Origin: Nitrospina sp052156635
GTDB lineage: Bacteria > Nitrospinota > Nitrospinia > Nitrospinales > Nitrospinaceae
Length of the DNA stretch: 64,000 nucleotides
NCBI RefSeq assembly: GCF_052156635.1
Contig: NZ_JBQKUO010000001.1
Location: forward strand, 558,001 to 622,000
Reading direction: 5' to 3'
The position numbers and the translations under genes were made by a program. The notes under the pieces are model-generated. The model saw only the letters and a list, made by a program, of their open reading frames with translations. It searched no databases and had not been told where the DNA came from. Positions 8,797 to 16,534 of the stretch are shown here, in pieces; position 1 is the stretch's first letter, and every line of letters begins with the position of its first letter.

Positions 8797-9618
8797 ATGG
8801 CTGCTTCAGGCATATTAACCGATCAGCAAATAAAAGAAGAGATAAGCCAGAACCAATTAATTGAGAACTCAAACAATGAAAATGTCCAACCTTGTAGTTA
8901 CGATTTAAGAATAGGAACTATTTTTTCTGGAAGCAAAAAGATTGATGAAAACCACACAGAGAATACAGATGCAATTAAAATTGAACCTGGGGAAGTTGTT
9001 AGTATTTTGACAATGGAAACTTTAAAGATGCCAAATAACATTGTCGGAACAGTGTTCCCCCTTAATGGAATGAGCTCAGAGGGATTGCTTGTTTTAAATC
9101 CGGGACATATTGACCCTGGCTTTAATGGCCCAATTACCGTGATAGCCTTAAACTTAAGAAAGGTAAATTTGACTATCCAGCGGGGAGATAAAATTTTCAC
9201 AGTCATATTTGAGCGATTACCAATTGCACCCGAAAAACCATATTCAAAAAACGCCCCAATAGAAGATACAAAAAGGAAGTTTCATAAAAAAACCAGCGAA
9301 ATGGTTCCTAAAAATATTCTGGAACTAATATTAAAAAACCGGGATTTACCTTTTCTCACAAAAGATTCAGTATCCATTTATAAATGGATAATTGGAATTA
9401 TTGCAACGGTGGTGGTGACGGTGGCACCGACTCTGGTATGGCAGATGTATGGTTTAAACAACAAATTGAATAAAGAAATCTCAGAACTCAAAACCCAACT
9501 TCAAGTCCATGAAAATCAAGATTCCATTAACAAACAAATTGACATTTTATTTTCAAAAATAGAATCTTTAGAGGTCCACCAAGAAAAACTGCAAAAATAC
9601 ATTAAAGAAAACCCATAA
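8797..9618 (+). CDS. dCTP deaminase-fold protein with membrane anchor and coiled coil
   Basis: Residues 1-165 of this 273-residue protein follow the dCTP deaminase/dUTPase fold: LTDQQIKEEI at the start, VQPCSYDLRIG near 31-41, and GHIDPGFNGPITV near 106-118. The catalytic surroundings differ from true Dcd. The usual S-S-x-A-R is SSEGLL, so the Arg is missing, and the catalytic Glu of the T-L-E block is replaced in ITVIALNL. A hydrophobic segment at about 197-220 (WIIGIIATVVVTVAP) is a single membrane span, followed by a heptad-like coiled coil to the end. It may be a membrane-tethered nucleotide sensor or a scaffold rather than a deaminase. AAGGG lies 8 bases before the ATG. The gene is AT-rich and probably foreign. 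Confidence 0.8.
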   Translation: MAASGILTDQQIKEEISQNQLIENSNNENVQPCSYDLRIGTIFSGSKKIDENHTENTDAIKIEPGEVVSILTMETLKMPNNIVGTVFPLNGMSSEGLLVLNPGHIDPGFNGPITVIALNLRKVNLTIQRGDKIFTVIFERLPIAPEKPYSKNAPIEDTKRKFHKKTSEMVPKNILELILKNRDLPFLTKDSVSIYKWIIGIIATVVVTVAPTLVWQMYGLNNKLNKEISELKTQLQVHENQDSINKQIDILFSKIESLEVHQEKLQKYIKENP

Positions 9619-9638
9619 GAACCAAATTCACTCTTTCC

Positions 9639-10394
9639 ATGAGATATCCTGAATTAGTTATATTTGATTTAGATGACACGCTAATTGATACAAGTGACGT
9701 GTATTGGCGCGCAAGGAACAATTTTATAGAAATCCTCGCTAAAGAGGGTTTCGACAGAAAAGAGATTTTAGCTAAATTTGAATCTATTGATGGAGAAAAT
9801 ATCAAAGTTTTGGGCCATATACCCCAGAGATATGGGAAAAGTATGCAGGATACTTATCTTGCCTTAAAGAATAACCCTGGCATGGATTCATTTCGAAATA
9901 TTGAGATGGATGTTAAAAAATGTGGAAATTATATTTTTAATCATCTTCCAGAATTAATTGATGGCGCTTTAGAGTTAATTAAATGGACGGCTAAACACTA
10001 TACTCTTGCCCTTCTTACCAGAGGTGATGTTAATTTCCAAAAGCAAAAACTGAAAAACGTCGGCTTATTAGAATACTTTCAGCACATTCAGGTAGTTGGC
10101 ACCAAGAACGAAACCGCATTCCGAGATTTAATTTGTGAGACAGGGTTTGAGGCAAGGCATAGCTGGATTATTGGGGATTCAATAAAATCCGATATTAACC
10201 CAGGTATAAAATTGGGGATGAAGTGTATTTTATATGTGTATGAACATGCCAATTACCGATGGAACCAGGAATATGGAGAAATTGCGGAGGGCCCATTTTT
10301 TTGCATCGATCAATTAACTCAAGCCAAAGATATTCTAGAGAATCCCTCTGCATATGAAATGGTAACAGCCATTCCCGGTGCATCCTCGAGTTAA
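9639..10394 (+). CDS. HAD-superfamily hydrolase (phosphatase/nucleotidase type)
   Basis: A 251-residue HAD-like hydrolase. Motif I is VIFDLDDTLID (residues 7-17, nucleophile Asp and acid/base Asp), motif II Thr is in LALLTRGD (about 123-130), and motif IV is IIGDSIKSDI (about 178-187). The helical cap between residues 20 and 110 suggests subfamily I, which includes phosphoglycolate phosphatases and nucleotidases. It starts 20 bases after the dCTP-deaminase-fold gene and shares its low GC, so the two probably form a small operon. The substrate is unknown; a nucleotide phosphatase would suit the neighbour, but this is inference. No strong ribosome-binding site is visible. Confidence 0.85.
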   Translation: MRYPELVIFDLDDTLIDTSDVYWRARNNFIEILAKEGFDRKEILAKFESIDGENIKVLGHIPQRYGKSMQDTYLALKNNPGMDSFRNIEMDVKKCGNYIFNHLPELIDGALELIKWTAKHYTLALLTRGDVNFQKQKLKNVGLLEYFQHIQVVGTKNETAFRDLICETGFEARHSWIIGDSIKSDINPGIKLGMKCILYVYEHANYRWNQEYGEIAEGPFFCIDQLTQAKDILENPSAYEMVTAIPGASSS

Positions 10395-10573
10395 AACCCA
10401 CTCGAAACGATTACTGGCCGATCTATGACAGAACTCCGCAAACACACAGAACCTACAAAATCGACCTCCCCCCCAAAAAAATTATCCAGATGTTATGTTA
10501 GGATTTTTGCTACAAACCAAAGTTTAGCTTGAACACACGATTCGGTAAATTTCAACTTTGATATTTTTTAAAA

Positions 10574-10981
10574 ATGAGTAAACGAGAAACACCAATTACA
10601 ATCAAATTTTGGGAGGAAGTCATTGGAGGCACGCTGGTTTTGGAGTACCCCCTGGCGGAGAAATCTAAAACCTCTGAGAGGCGAGCCGCCGATGCGGTTA
10701 TATTTCCCCATCTGAAAAAGTCCACCCTTCATTGGAAGGAGGCCCCCACCCTGGAAGGGCATGATGTGGTGGTGGTTCAGACAAAAACGAGGCGACTGGG
10801 AATGTACCTCATGGGTCAAACCGTATTTTCAGGGCTACTGGCCAAAAACCTTGGAGCAAAATCGGTTAGATCCGTCGCCCTTTGCAAGGACACCGACACA
10901 AACCTGGCCCCCTTTCTGAAGGAATTTGACTTCGTCGAATTATGGGTTACAAAGGATGAAGGATTCGAAAGGATAATTTGA
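10574..10981 (+). CDS. Conserved small protein with a QxK nuclease-like pattern
   Basis: A 135-residue protein without a confident family name. Its central pattern is Glu24 in LVLEYPLA, Asp40 in RAADAVIF, then a hydrophobic strand VVVVQTK ending in Gln69 and Lys71, followed by a helix MYLMGQTVFSGLL. An acidic residue, an Asp and a (E/Q)xK strand in this order are typical of the PD-(D/E)XK nuclease fold in its QxK variant, so a nuclease-like core is possible. Its GC is intermediate between the island and the core genome. It is the last gene before the tRNA scar, with no close operon partner. No clear ribosome-binding site. The nuclease reading is inference only. Confidence 0.6.
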   Translation: MSKRETPITIKFWEEVIGGTLVLEYPLAEKSKTSERRAADAVIFPHLKKSTLHWKEAPTLEGHDVVVVQTKTRRLGMYLMGQTVFSGLLAKNLGAKSVRSVALCKDTDTNLAPFLKEFDFVELWVTKDEGFERII

Positions 10982-11052
10982 GTCCTTTGGCAGGAACATT
11001 CAAATGCCGGTGTTTGGGGGGATGCGGTTCAGAACGTTTTTCAAAAAACTTG

Positions 11053-11073
11053 TGTGTAATTCCTGTGTAATCC
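11053..11073. repeat. Tandem 10-11 bp direct repeat near the island end
   Basis: Two head-to-tail copies, TGTGTAATTCC at 11053-11063 and TGTGTAATCC at 11064-11073, differ by one T. They lie about 130 bases inside the tRNA scar. Short direct repeats at this distance are sometimes integrase arm-binding sites, but chance is not excluded. Confidence 0.35.
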
Positions 11074-11199
11074 TTCCCGGAAAAGGGGCGATTTTGCGGG
11101 ATTTCGCTGGATTCCCTGAAAACCGTTGAAAGGCTCTAACTCTAATTATTCCGAAGCTTTTAGAATCATCGGGAAATTTCCTGAAAAATTTGTTAGTTT

Positions 11200-11245
11200 A
11201 CTTCTAATCCGTAGGTCGGGCGTTCGAATCGCCCCAGGCGCGCCA
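11200..11245 (+). other. 3' half of tRNA-Arg(UCU): displaced attachment site
   Basis: The sequence reads as the anticodon loop through CCA end of a tRNA. CTTCTAA (11201-11207) is the anticodon loop with UCU, TCCGT (11208-11212) is the 3' strand of the anticodon stem, GGGCG-TTCGAAT-CGCCC (11218-11234) is the T arm, CAGGCGC (11235-11241) the 3' acceptor strand, then G and CCA (11243-11245). The bases before the loop (GTTTA) do not pair with TCCGT, and no D arm or 5' acceptor strand is present. So this is a fragment, not a functional gene. An intact copy should start with GCGCCTG and lie left of the window. Confidence 0.85.
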
Positions 11246-11315
11246 TTTCACTGGGGAAACGACCCCTTTACGCGGGGATGGAACATGGACGACAACCTTT
11301 AACTCAGGAGTCGGT

Positions 11316-11720
11316 ATGACCACCGGAAACACCGTAGGCGATCAGATGAGCAAAACCCTGTTCTTCACGGGGCCGGAAACCACCGCCTTCGATGCGGTGG
11401 ACAAGATGTATCACAATAAGGTGAGCGCCCTGCTCATTCAGATTGACGGAGAATTCAAAGGCATCTTCACCAAAACCGACTGGATGCACCTGACCATGGG
11501 AGGCCAGGCCGACCCGCACGGAGTGAAAGTCGGCGACCTGATGAGTTCGCCTATCATCACCATCGACCGCAAAGAAACCGTTGGGAAGGCCACCATGATC
11601 ATGGAAGAGAAGGTCATCCGTCACCTCGCCGTCACCGATAACGGCAAGATCGTCGGCATGCTTTCGGTGAAGGACCTCGAAAAGTTCTATTACAAGATGC
11701 ATCAGAAAACCAACTTCTGA
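11316..11720 (+). CDS. Two-CBS-domain protein
   Basis: This 134-residue protein consists of two CBS motifs. The first is about residues 7-60 (VSALLIQIDGEFKGIFTKTD), and the second about 68-130, with VGDLMSSPIITI opening and HLAVTDNGKIVGMLSVKD closing. Paired CBS motifs form a Bateman module that usually binds adenine nucleotides such as AMP, ATP or SAM and acts as an energy sensor. No catalytic domain is attached, so it presumably regulates another protein. CAGGAG lies before the ATG. It is the first gene of the native chromosome next to the tRNA scar, and its GC matches the core genome. Confidence 0.9.
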   Translation: MTTGNTVGDQMSKTLFFTGPETTAFDAVDKMYHNKVSALLIQIDGEFKGIFTKTDWMHLTMGGQADPHGVKVGDLMSSPIITIDRKETVGKATMIMEEKVIRHLAVTDNGKIVGMLSVKDLEKFYYKMHQKTNF

Positions 11721-11807
11721 CGCCCTCGATACCATTCGGCCCCCGGTAAAAAAGCTTTGCCTCCCGGCCCGGTCCCGGCCTGAATGAGCCAACCCCGCCC
11801 GCCTGCG

Positions 11808-11837
11808 TTGCCTCCAAATCCAAAAGAGGTGTATATT
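11808..11837 (+). promoter_or_regulatory. Candidate sigma-70 promoter of the WD40-caspase gene
   Basis: TTGCCT (11808-11813) and TATATT (11832-11837) are separated by 18 bases. This fits a sigma-70 type promoter and, if real, places the start of transcription near 11844, which rules out an ATG at 11784 as the gene start. Confidence 0.45.
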
Positions 11838-11867
11838 AGGACAACCGCTCAACCTGGATGGCAGACG

Positions 11868-14069
11868 ATGCCGAACCCGATTCGACAAATAGAACCTCCA
11901 CCCCGAAATGGGATGCACCACGCCGCATTTCCAAAAATCGTCGTGGCGTTCCTGTTTTTTCTTTTCGCGTCAACGCCCCTCACCTCTTCCGCCGAAGTAC
12001 CTCGAATTCTGAGCGGACATACGGCTGCAGTTCAGGGCGTGGTGGTCTCTCCGAACGGCAAATATATCATTTCAGGGGGAGACGACGGGACGCTCATCAT
12101 TTGGGACGCCCGCACAGGCGACAGGCAGAAAACCTTGAGCGGTCACAGTGGCGCAGTGAACGCTGTCGCAATTTCCCCTGATGGGAGATCGCTGGCGACA
12201 GGCGGAGCGGACACGCTGGTCAAGGTGTGGGATGTGGAATCCGGGAACGAGGTGCGGTCGCTGTCGGGCCATTTCGATGCGGTCACCGGCCTTGCCTTTT
12301 TTCCCGATGGAACGCGCCTCGTCTCCAGCGGACTCGGGGAATCCATCATCTTGTGGGACGTCCGAACAGGCCAGCCCCTGCGCGTTTTCGCCGATGAAGG
12401 CGAATCGGGATCGGAGTTCATTGCACTGGAACCGGTGCGATCGGTGGCTGCTTCTCCTTCCGGCAAAACCCTGATCACCGCTCAGGGAGACGCATTGAAA
12501 CTATGGGATGCCTCGACCGGAACGCGCCTGCGGACCTTCTCGCGTCACAACGGCAAACTCTTCGCCACAGCGTTTTCTCCCGACGGCAAAAGCATCGTTT
12601 CCGCGGGACAGGACGGCGTCGTGCGGCTGTTCTCCACTGCTACCGGAGAACTCCTGCATACGTTGAAAGGCCACAAGGGAAAAGTGAATGCAATCACGTT
12701 TTCCCTGGACGGTGCGCACCTGCTTTCTGCGGGAGACGATGGCACGGTCCGGTTGTGGAATGCGGAAGATGCCGCGCTCCTGCACACGTTCGAAGGCCAC
12801 ACACAAGGCGCGACCTCCGTTGCCTTCTCGCCGGACAACCGCTTTGCAGTTTCCGGAAGCATCGACAAAACGGTGCGGTGGTGGGACCTGGCATCGCACG
12901 TCCAACCGGCTGTGGTGGCGGAAGCGCCTGAATCGAAAACCCCGCTAACGACGGAAACACCCGTCCCCGAGACGGGCCCCAAAACTCCGTCGCCCACTCT
13001 ACCTGTGGAAGCTCCCGACACCGACCCGCCAGACATCGTCATCACGTCGCATGAAATCCTGCGCGGCATCGTGGTCGTGCCCGCATTGCCGGAAACCTTC
13101 GTCGAAGGACGCGTGACCGACAAAAGCGGCATCGCCCGCGTCACCGTCAACAACCGCCCGGCGCGCGTAGACGTGTCCGGAAACTTCTCTGCAGGGGTGC
13201 CGTTAGAGGAAGGCAAAACCAAAATCGTGGTCATGGCCGAGGACACGCGCGGCAACCTGGCGTGGGAAACTTTCTGGGTGGAAGGAGAAGCTCCCGTTTC
13301 AAAAGAATGGGTGGCAGACAAGGAAAAATCCCAATCGGTGGTTCCCGTCAAAGGCCACTATCATGCACTCATCATCGGCATCAACCAGTACCGCCACCTG
13401 CCACCGCTCAAAACCGCGGTGCATGACGCGCGGGAAGTGGACCGCATCCTGCGCGATCAGTATGGATTTGAGACCACGCTGTTGATCGATCCCGGCCGCG
13501 ACGCCATCATGGACGCATTCAACGGTATCCGTCTCCGTTTGACCGCGGACGATCATTTTCTGATTTATTACGCGGGCCACGGCGAATTCGACAAAACCGT
13601 CAACAAGGCCTACTGGCTTCCCGCTGACGCCCGCCCCAACAGCGACACGAAGTGGATCATCGTGGACAACATCACTTCCAACATCAAGCGCATGGCGGCG
13701 CGGCACGTGCTGGTTGTGGCGGACAGTTGTTATTCCGGCACGCTGACACGCTCCGCCATCACGCGGCTGAGTACGGCTGAAGAGAAAAGACGGTTTCTTG
13801 ACAAGATGAGGTCGCGTCCCTCACGTACCCTGATGGCCAGTGGCGGCAATGAGCCTGTGGCCGACGGTGGAGGCGGTGGGCATTCGGTGTTCGCGCGCGC
13901 CTTCATTGAAGCGCTGCAACAACCGGAGAACCCCGTGTTCACTGCCGAGCAGTTGTTCCACGACCAGATCAAGGAACGCGTCGCGGGGTCTGCCCAGCAG
14001 GTGCCGGAATACAACATCATCAAAAACTCCGGCCACGAGGGCGGCGATTTCGTGTTCATCAAAAAATGA
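11868..14069 (+). CDS. Exported WD40-repeat protein with C-terminal caspase-like domain
   Basis: A 733-residue protein with a hydrophobic signal segment (KIVVAFLFFLFAS) and likely cleavage after SSA, so it should act outside the cytoplasm. Seven WD40 repeats follow, each opening with a GH and closing with a WD-like pair, enough for one beta-propeller. After a proline-rich linker and a beta-sandwich-like stretch comes a caspase-like (peptidase C14, metacaspase-type) domain. It starts at HALIIGINQY, with the catalytic His in YYAGHGE (about residue 570) and Cys in VADSCYSG (about 620). The start is uncertain: 11868 has GGATGG upstream, while 11913 gives the most typical signal peptide; 11784 lies upstream of the candidate promoter. 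It overlaps the next gene by 4 bases. Target proteins are unknown. Confidence 0.85.
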   Translation: MPNPIRQIEPPPRNGMHHAAFPKIVVAFLFFLFASTPLTSSAEVPRILSGHTAAVQGVVVSPNGKYIISGGDDGTLIIWDARTGDRQKTLSGHSGAVNAVAISPDGRSLATGGADTLVKVWDVESGNEVRSLSGHFDAVTGLAFFPDGTRLVSSGLGESIILWDVRTGQPLRVFADEGESGSEFIALEPVRSVAASPSGKTLITAQGDALKLWDASTGTRLRTFSRHNGKLFATAFSPDGKSIVSAGQDGVVRLFSTATGELLHTLKGHKGKVNAITFSLDGAHLLSAGDDGTVRLWNAEDAALLHTFEGHTQGATSVAFSPDNRFAVSGSIDKTVRWWDLASHVQPAVVAEAPESKTPLTTETPVPETGPKTPSPTLPVEAPDTDPPDIVITSHEILRGIVVVPALPETFVEGRVTDKSGIARVTVNNRPARVDVSGNFSAGVPLEEGKTKIVVMAEDTRGNLAWETFWVEGEAPVSKEWVADKEKSQSVVPVKGHYHALIIGINQYRHLPPLKTAVHDAREVDRILRDQYGFETTLLIDPGRDAIMDAFNGIRLRLTADDHFLIYYAGHGEFDKTVNKAYWLPADARPNSDTKWIIVDNITSNIKRMAARHVLVVADSCYSGTLTRSAITRLSTAEEKRRFLDKMRSRPSRTLMASGGNEPVADGGGGGHSVFARAFIEALQQPENPVFTAEQLFHDQIKERVAGSAQQVPEYNIIKNSGHEGGDFVFIKK

Positions 14070-14563
14070 AAATGGCTATGAAACGGATTTTGCTTATTAC
14101 GGTTGTTTGGTTGGTGCTTGCGTTTCCCTTTCCGGGTTCGGCGCAGGAAGGGATGCTGTCGCTGATCAAGGAAGGACTGGACCCGACCTTCAGCGGCACC
14201 ACGTGCAGCGGCATTTACGAGGTCCACCGCGGAAAGGATATCAAGCACCTGCGCGGTTTCCGGCTCTATGCCTGCCAGGGACGCTACACTCTGACGTTCG
14301 AAGGAAAACGCGGGGACGTGGTGACCCTGTTCGGTCGCAGCGAATTCGGCAAAGAAAACGGCTTCCTCATCATCCGCAAAACCGACGACCGCAAGGTGTG
14401 GTTGATCGACCTCGAAACGCTGCCCGAAGGAAACTGGGTGAAGCGGGGACCCATCGACCGGTCGGGGGGACTGCACGTGTACTACCAGCCCGCTCCCAAT
14501 TTCAGCCAGAAAATCTCTTCCGTCAAATGGGGGCGATGGTGGAACGGATCCCAACCGGAATGA
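14066..14563 (+). CDS. Small exported protein of unknown function
   Basis: The 165-residue protein begins with a signal peptide (RILLITVVWLVLAFPFPGSAQ) and has no recognised domain. The mature part has two cysteines about 25 residues apart that could form a disulfide. It is predicted mainly beta-stranded from alternating hydrophobic residues. Its ATG overlaps the stop of the WD40-caspase gene (ATGA), so the two are likely translated together and exported together; it could be a partner or substrate of that protein. This link is inferred from position only. Confidence 0.7.
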   Translation: MKMAMKRILLITVVWLVLAFPFPGSAQEGMLSLIKEGLDPTFSGTTCSGIYEVHRGKDIKHLRGFRLYACQGRYTLTFEGKRGDVVTLFGRSEFGKENGFLIIRKTDDRKVWLIDLETLPEGNWVKRGPIDRSGGLHVYYQPAPNFSQKISSVKWGRWWNGSQPE

Positions 14564-14607
14564 ACCGCGCACGCCTCTCCATTCCCACAAGGAAATAAAG
14601 GGACTCT

Positions 14608-14904
14608 TTAATTCCCGGAACGAGGCGGTGACAGCAGGGTGTGCAACGCGACTTCCCTACGCACCAGCCTCTCTTTATCTTCCTTGCGCAGTTTTTTGAT
14701 CGCCGCTTCAGCACGAAGCGCATGCGAGCGGTCCCCTACAGCCTCCTGGAATACCAGCTCCAGCGGTCCCTTGCCGCGAAAGAACTTGGCCCCGCGCGAA
14801 CCGCCGGAAGCGTGCTCCGCCACACGGCGTTCGACATCATTGCTGACCCCCGTATACAGGCTCCCATTCTGCGCCCGCACCAGGTACACCGACCATTCCG
14901 GCAT
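14608..14904 (-). CDS. GIY-YIG domain protein (YhbQ-like)
   Basis: A 98-residue single-domain GIY-YIG protein. The motif is seen as VYLV near residue 6 and LYTGVSNDVERRVAEH near 16-31, followed by GAKFFRG, PLELVFQE and a helix with ALRAEAAIKKL carrying the conserved Glu. Stand-alone proteins of this size form the UPF0213/YhbQ group; they resemble the nuclease domain of UvrC and homing endonucleases, but their role is unsettled. The start at 14904 was chosen because the family begins just before the VYLV strand; longer starts add sequence unlike the family. It is oriented opposite to both neighbours. Confidence 0.85.
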   Translation of the reverse strand: MPEWSVYLVRAQNGSLYTGVSNDVERRVAEHASGGSRGAKFFRGKGPLELVFQEAVGDRSHALRAEAAIKKLRKEDKERLVRREVALHTLLSPPRSGN

Positions 14905-15139
14905 CCAGCGTTTTTCTCCCAAAAATTGTAAGCGGTGATATCCGGCATAAAACAAACCGGGAATGATTTTAACCATACCCGTCCGCTGTTTTTTTTACCA
15001 GAACAATTGTTTTTGCGTACCGTGATCATGCCCCTGACCGCATTTACCTTTCCCTTCTTGTTTTCACGGGTTTCTTTTTTTACTCTGTATAAGAACGTTT
15101 TATTTACGCAGGGCAACGGAAACCATTCATCACGCGACC

Positions 15140-16504
15140 ATGCCAATTATCAATCGAACCATACTGGCCGGCTTCCTCCTCCTGATTATTTCGGGATGCG
15201 GGAGTCCGATTGGAGGCGACCACCGAAGCCTCGATGAAATCAAGGATTCCGGCAAGCTGGTGGTCCTCACACGCAACGCGCCCACGACGTATCATTTCAA
15301 TGCGCAGGGCAATCCCACCGGGCCCGAATACGACCTGGTCGCCGGTTTTGCCCAATCGCTGGGCGTCGAGCCGCAGTTCATCATTAAAAATTCGATGACC
15401 GAAATCCTCGACGCCATCAAGAAAGGCGAAGCCGACCTCGCCGCCGCGGGCATCACCAAAACCGATGTGCGTGGCAAACAGTTTCTGTTCGGTCCCACTT
15501 ACCAGGAAGTGACGCAACAGGTCGTGTGCCGCCGTCGCAGTGTGCGGCCCGAATCTTTGGAGGAGTTGATCGAGCAAAAGGTGAACCTCGTGGTGGTGGC
15601 GGGCACCAGTTACGAGGAAAACCTGGAACGCTTGAAATCCAAACATCCGGGTCTCAGCTGGAAAGCCACCACCGACATGGATACCGAGGAAATCTTTGAA
15701 CAGGTGTGGGAGAAGGAAATCGACTGCACCGTCGCCGACTCCACCATCGTGAAAATCAACCGCCGTTATTATCCCGAACTCACGGTGCAGTTCGACATCA
15801 CCCCGCCCGAGCCTCTGGCATGGGTCCTGCCCCAGGCGGCAGACGATTTAAGCGATGCCATCGACAGCTGGCTGAAAGAGTTCAGTCACAGTGGCGATTT
15901 CGACTCGGTGATGGCGAAGTACTACAAGTACATTCCCAAATTCGATTACGTCAATATCGCCACCTTCAACCGGCATATTCGCAAGCGTTATCCCAAGTAC
16001 AGGAAACTGTTCGACAAGGCTTCGGAAAAATTCGGCCTGCCGCACAACCTGCTCGCGGCGCAGGCCTACCAGGAATCCCGCTGGAATCCGCGCGCCAAAA
16101 GCCCCACCGGTGTACGTGGCATCATGATGCTCACGCTGGTCACCGCCAAATCGCTGGGCGTGAAAAACCGCATGGATGCGAAAGCCAGCATCATGGCCGG
16201 CGCTCAATACCTGCATGAACTCAAACAACGGTTCCGCAAGGAAATTCCGGAACCCGACCGAACGTTCATGGCGCTCGCCGCTTACAATGTGGGCCGCGGC
16301 CACATGCACGATGCTCAAAAACTGGCACGCGATCTGGGCAAGGACCCCCACTCCTGGACGGAATTGCGGGAGGTGCTTCCCTTGCTCAGCCAAAAAAAGT
16401 ATTATAAAAAACTGAAATACGGATACGCCCGCGGCCGGGAACCGGTCCGCTACGTGCAACGCATACGGGACTACGCAAATATCCTGGCGCGGGAGTTGAA
16501 GTGA
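15140..16504 (+). CDS. mltF: MltF-like lytic transglycosylase lipoprotein
   Basis: A 454-residue lipoprotein: the N-terminal signal ends in a lipobox (IISGC, Cys near residue 20). Residues about 35-265 form a periplasmic solute-binding domain of family 3 (SDEIKDSGKLVVL-like opening, EYDLVAGFAQSLG, and DLAAAGITKT). Residues about 290-454 form a goose-lysozyme-type transglycosylase domain with the catalytic Glu in AQAYQESRWNP, then GVRGIMMLT and ALAAYNVGRGH. MltF cleaves peptidoglycan glycan strands with formation of 1,6-anhydromuramic acid, and the binding domain senses muropeptides. Length and domain order fit MltF. It is a single gene with a 163-base leader. Confidence 0.93.
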   Translation: MPIINRTILAGFLLLIISGCGSPIGGDHRSLDEIKDSGKLVVLTRNAPTTYHFNAQGNPTGPEYDLVAGFAQSLGVEPQFIIKNSMTEILDAIKKGEADLAAAGITKTDVRGKQFLFGPTYQEVTQQVVCRRRSVRPESLEELIEQKVNLVVVAGTSYEENLERLKSKHPGLSWKATTDMDTEEIFEQVWEKEIDCTVADSTIVKINRRYYPELTVQFDITPPEPLAWVLPQAADDLSDAIDSWLKEFSHSGDFDSVMAKYYKYIPKFDYVNIATFNRHIRKRYPKYRKLFDKASEKFGLPHNLLAAQAYQESRWNPRAKSPTGVRGIMMLTLVTAKSLGVKNRMDAKASIMAGAQYLHELKQRFRKEIPEPDRTFMALAAYNVGRGHMHDAQKLARDLGKDPHSWTELREVLPLLSQKKYYKKLKYGYARGREPVRYVQRIRDYANILARELK

Positions 16505-16534
16505 TGAAATCACCCGTTCGCATGAGTTCCTCTA

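Larger units (their letters stand above)
1..11245. mobile_element. Accessory (defence) island, right part, ending at a tRNA-Arg scar
   Basis: This stretch is more AT-rich than everything to its right and holds a methyltransferase/Vsr/MutL-like/Z1/nuclease/AIPR cluster plus three unlinked small genes. It ends exactly where a 3' half of a tRNA-Arg gene lies, after which GC-rich core-type genes begin. This is the layout left when an element integrates at a tRNA anticodon loop: the intact tRNA is rebuilt at one end and the native 3' half is displaced to the other. The left end lies outside the window, so full length, integrase and the paired attachment site cannot be seen. No integrase or transposase gene is present in the visible part. 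Confidence 0.6.
10982..11315. other. Gene-free island border region
   Basis: This 334-base gap holds the junction of the island. From left to right it contains a short direct repeat (11053-11073), AT-rich sequence without an open frame, the tRNA-Arg 3' half (11200-11245) and the leader of the CBS-domain gene with CAGGAG before its ATG. No integrase remnant was recognised. Confidence 0.6.
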
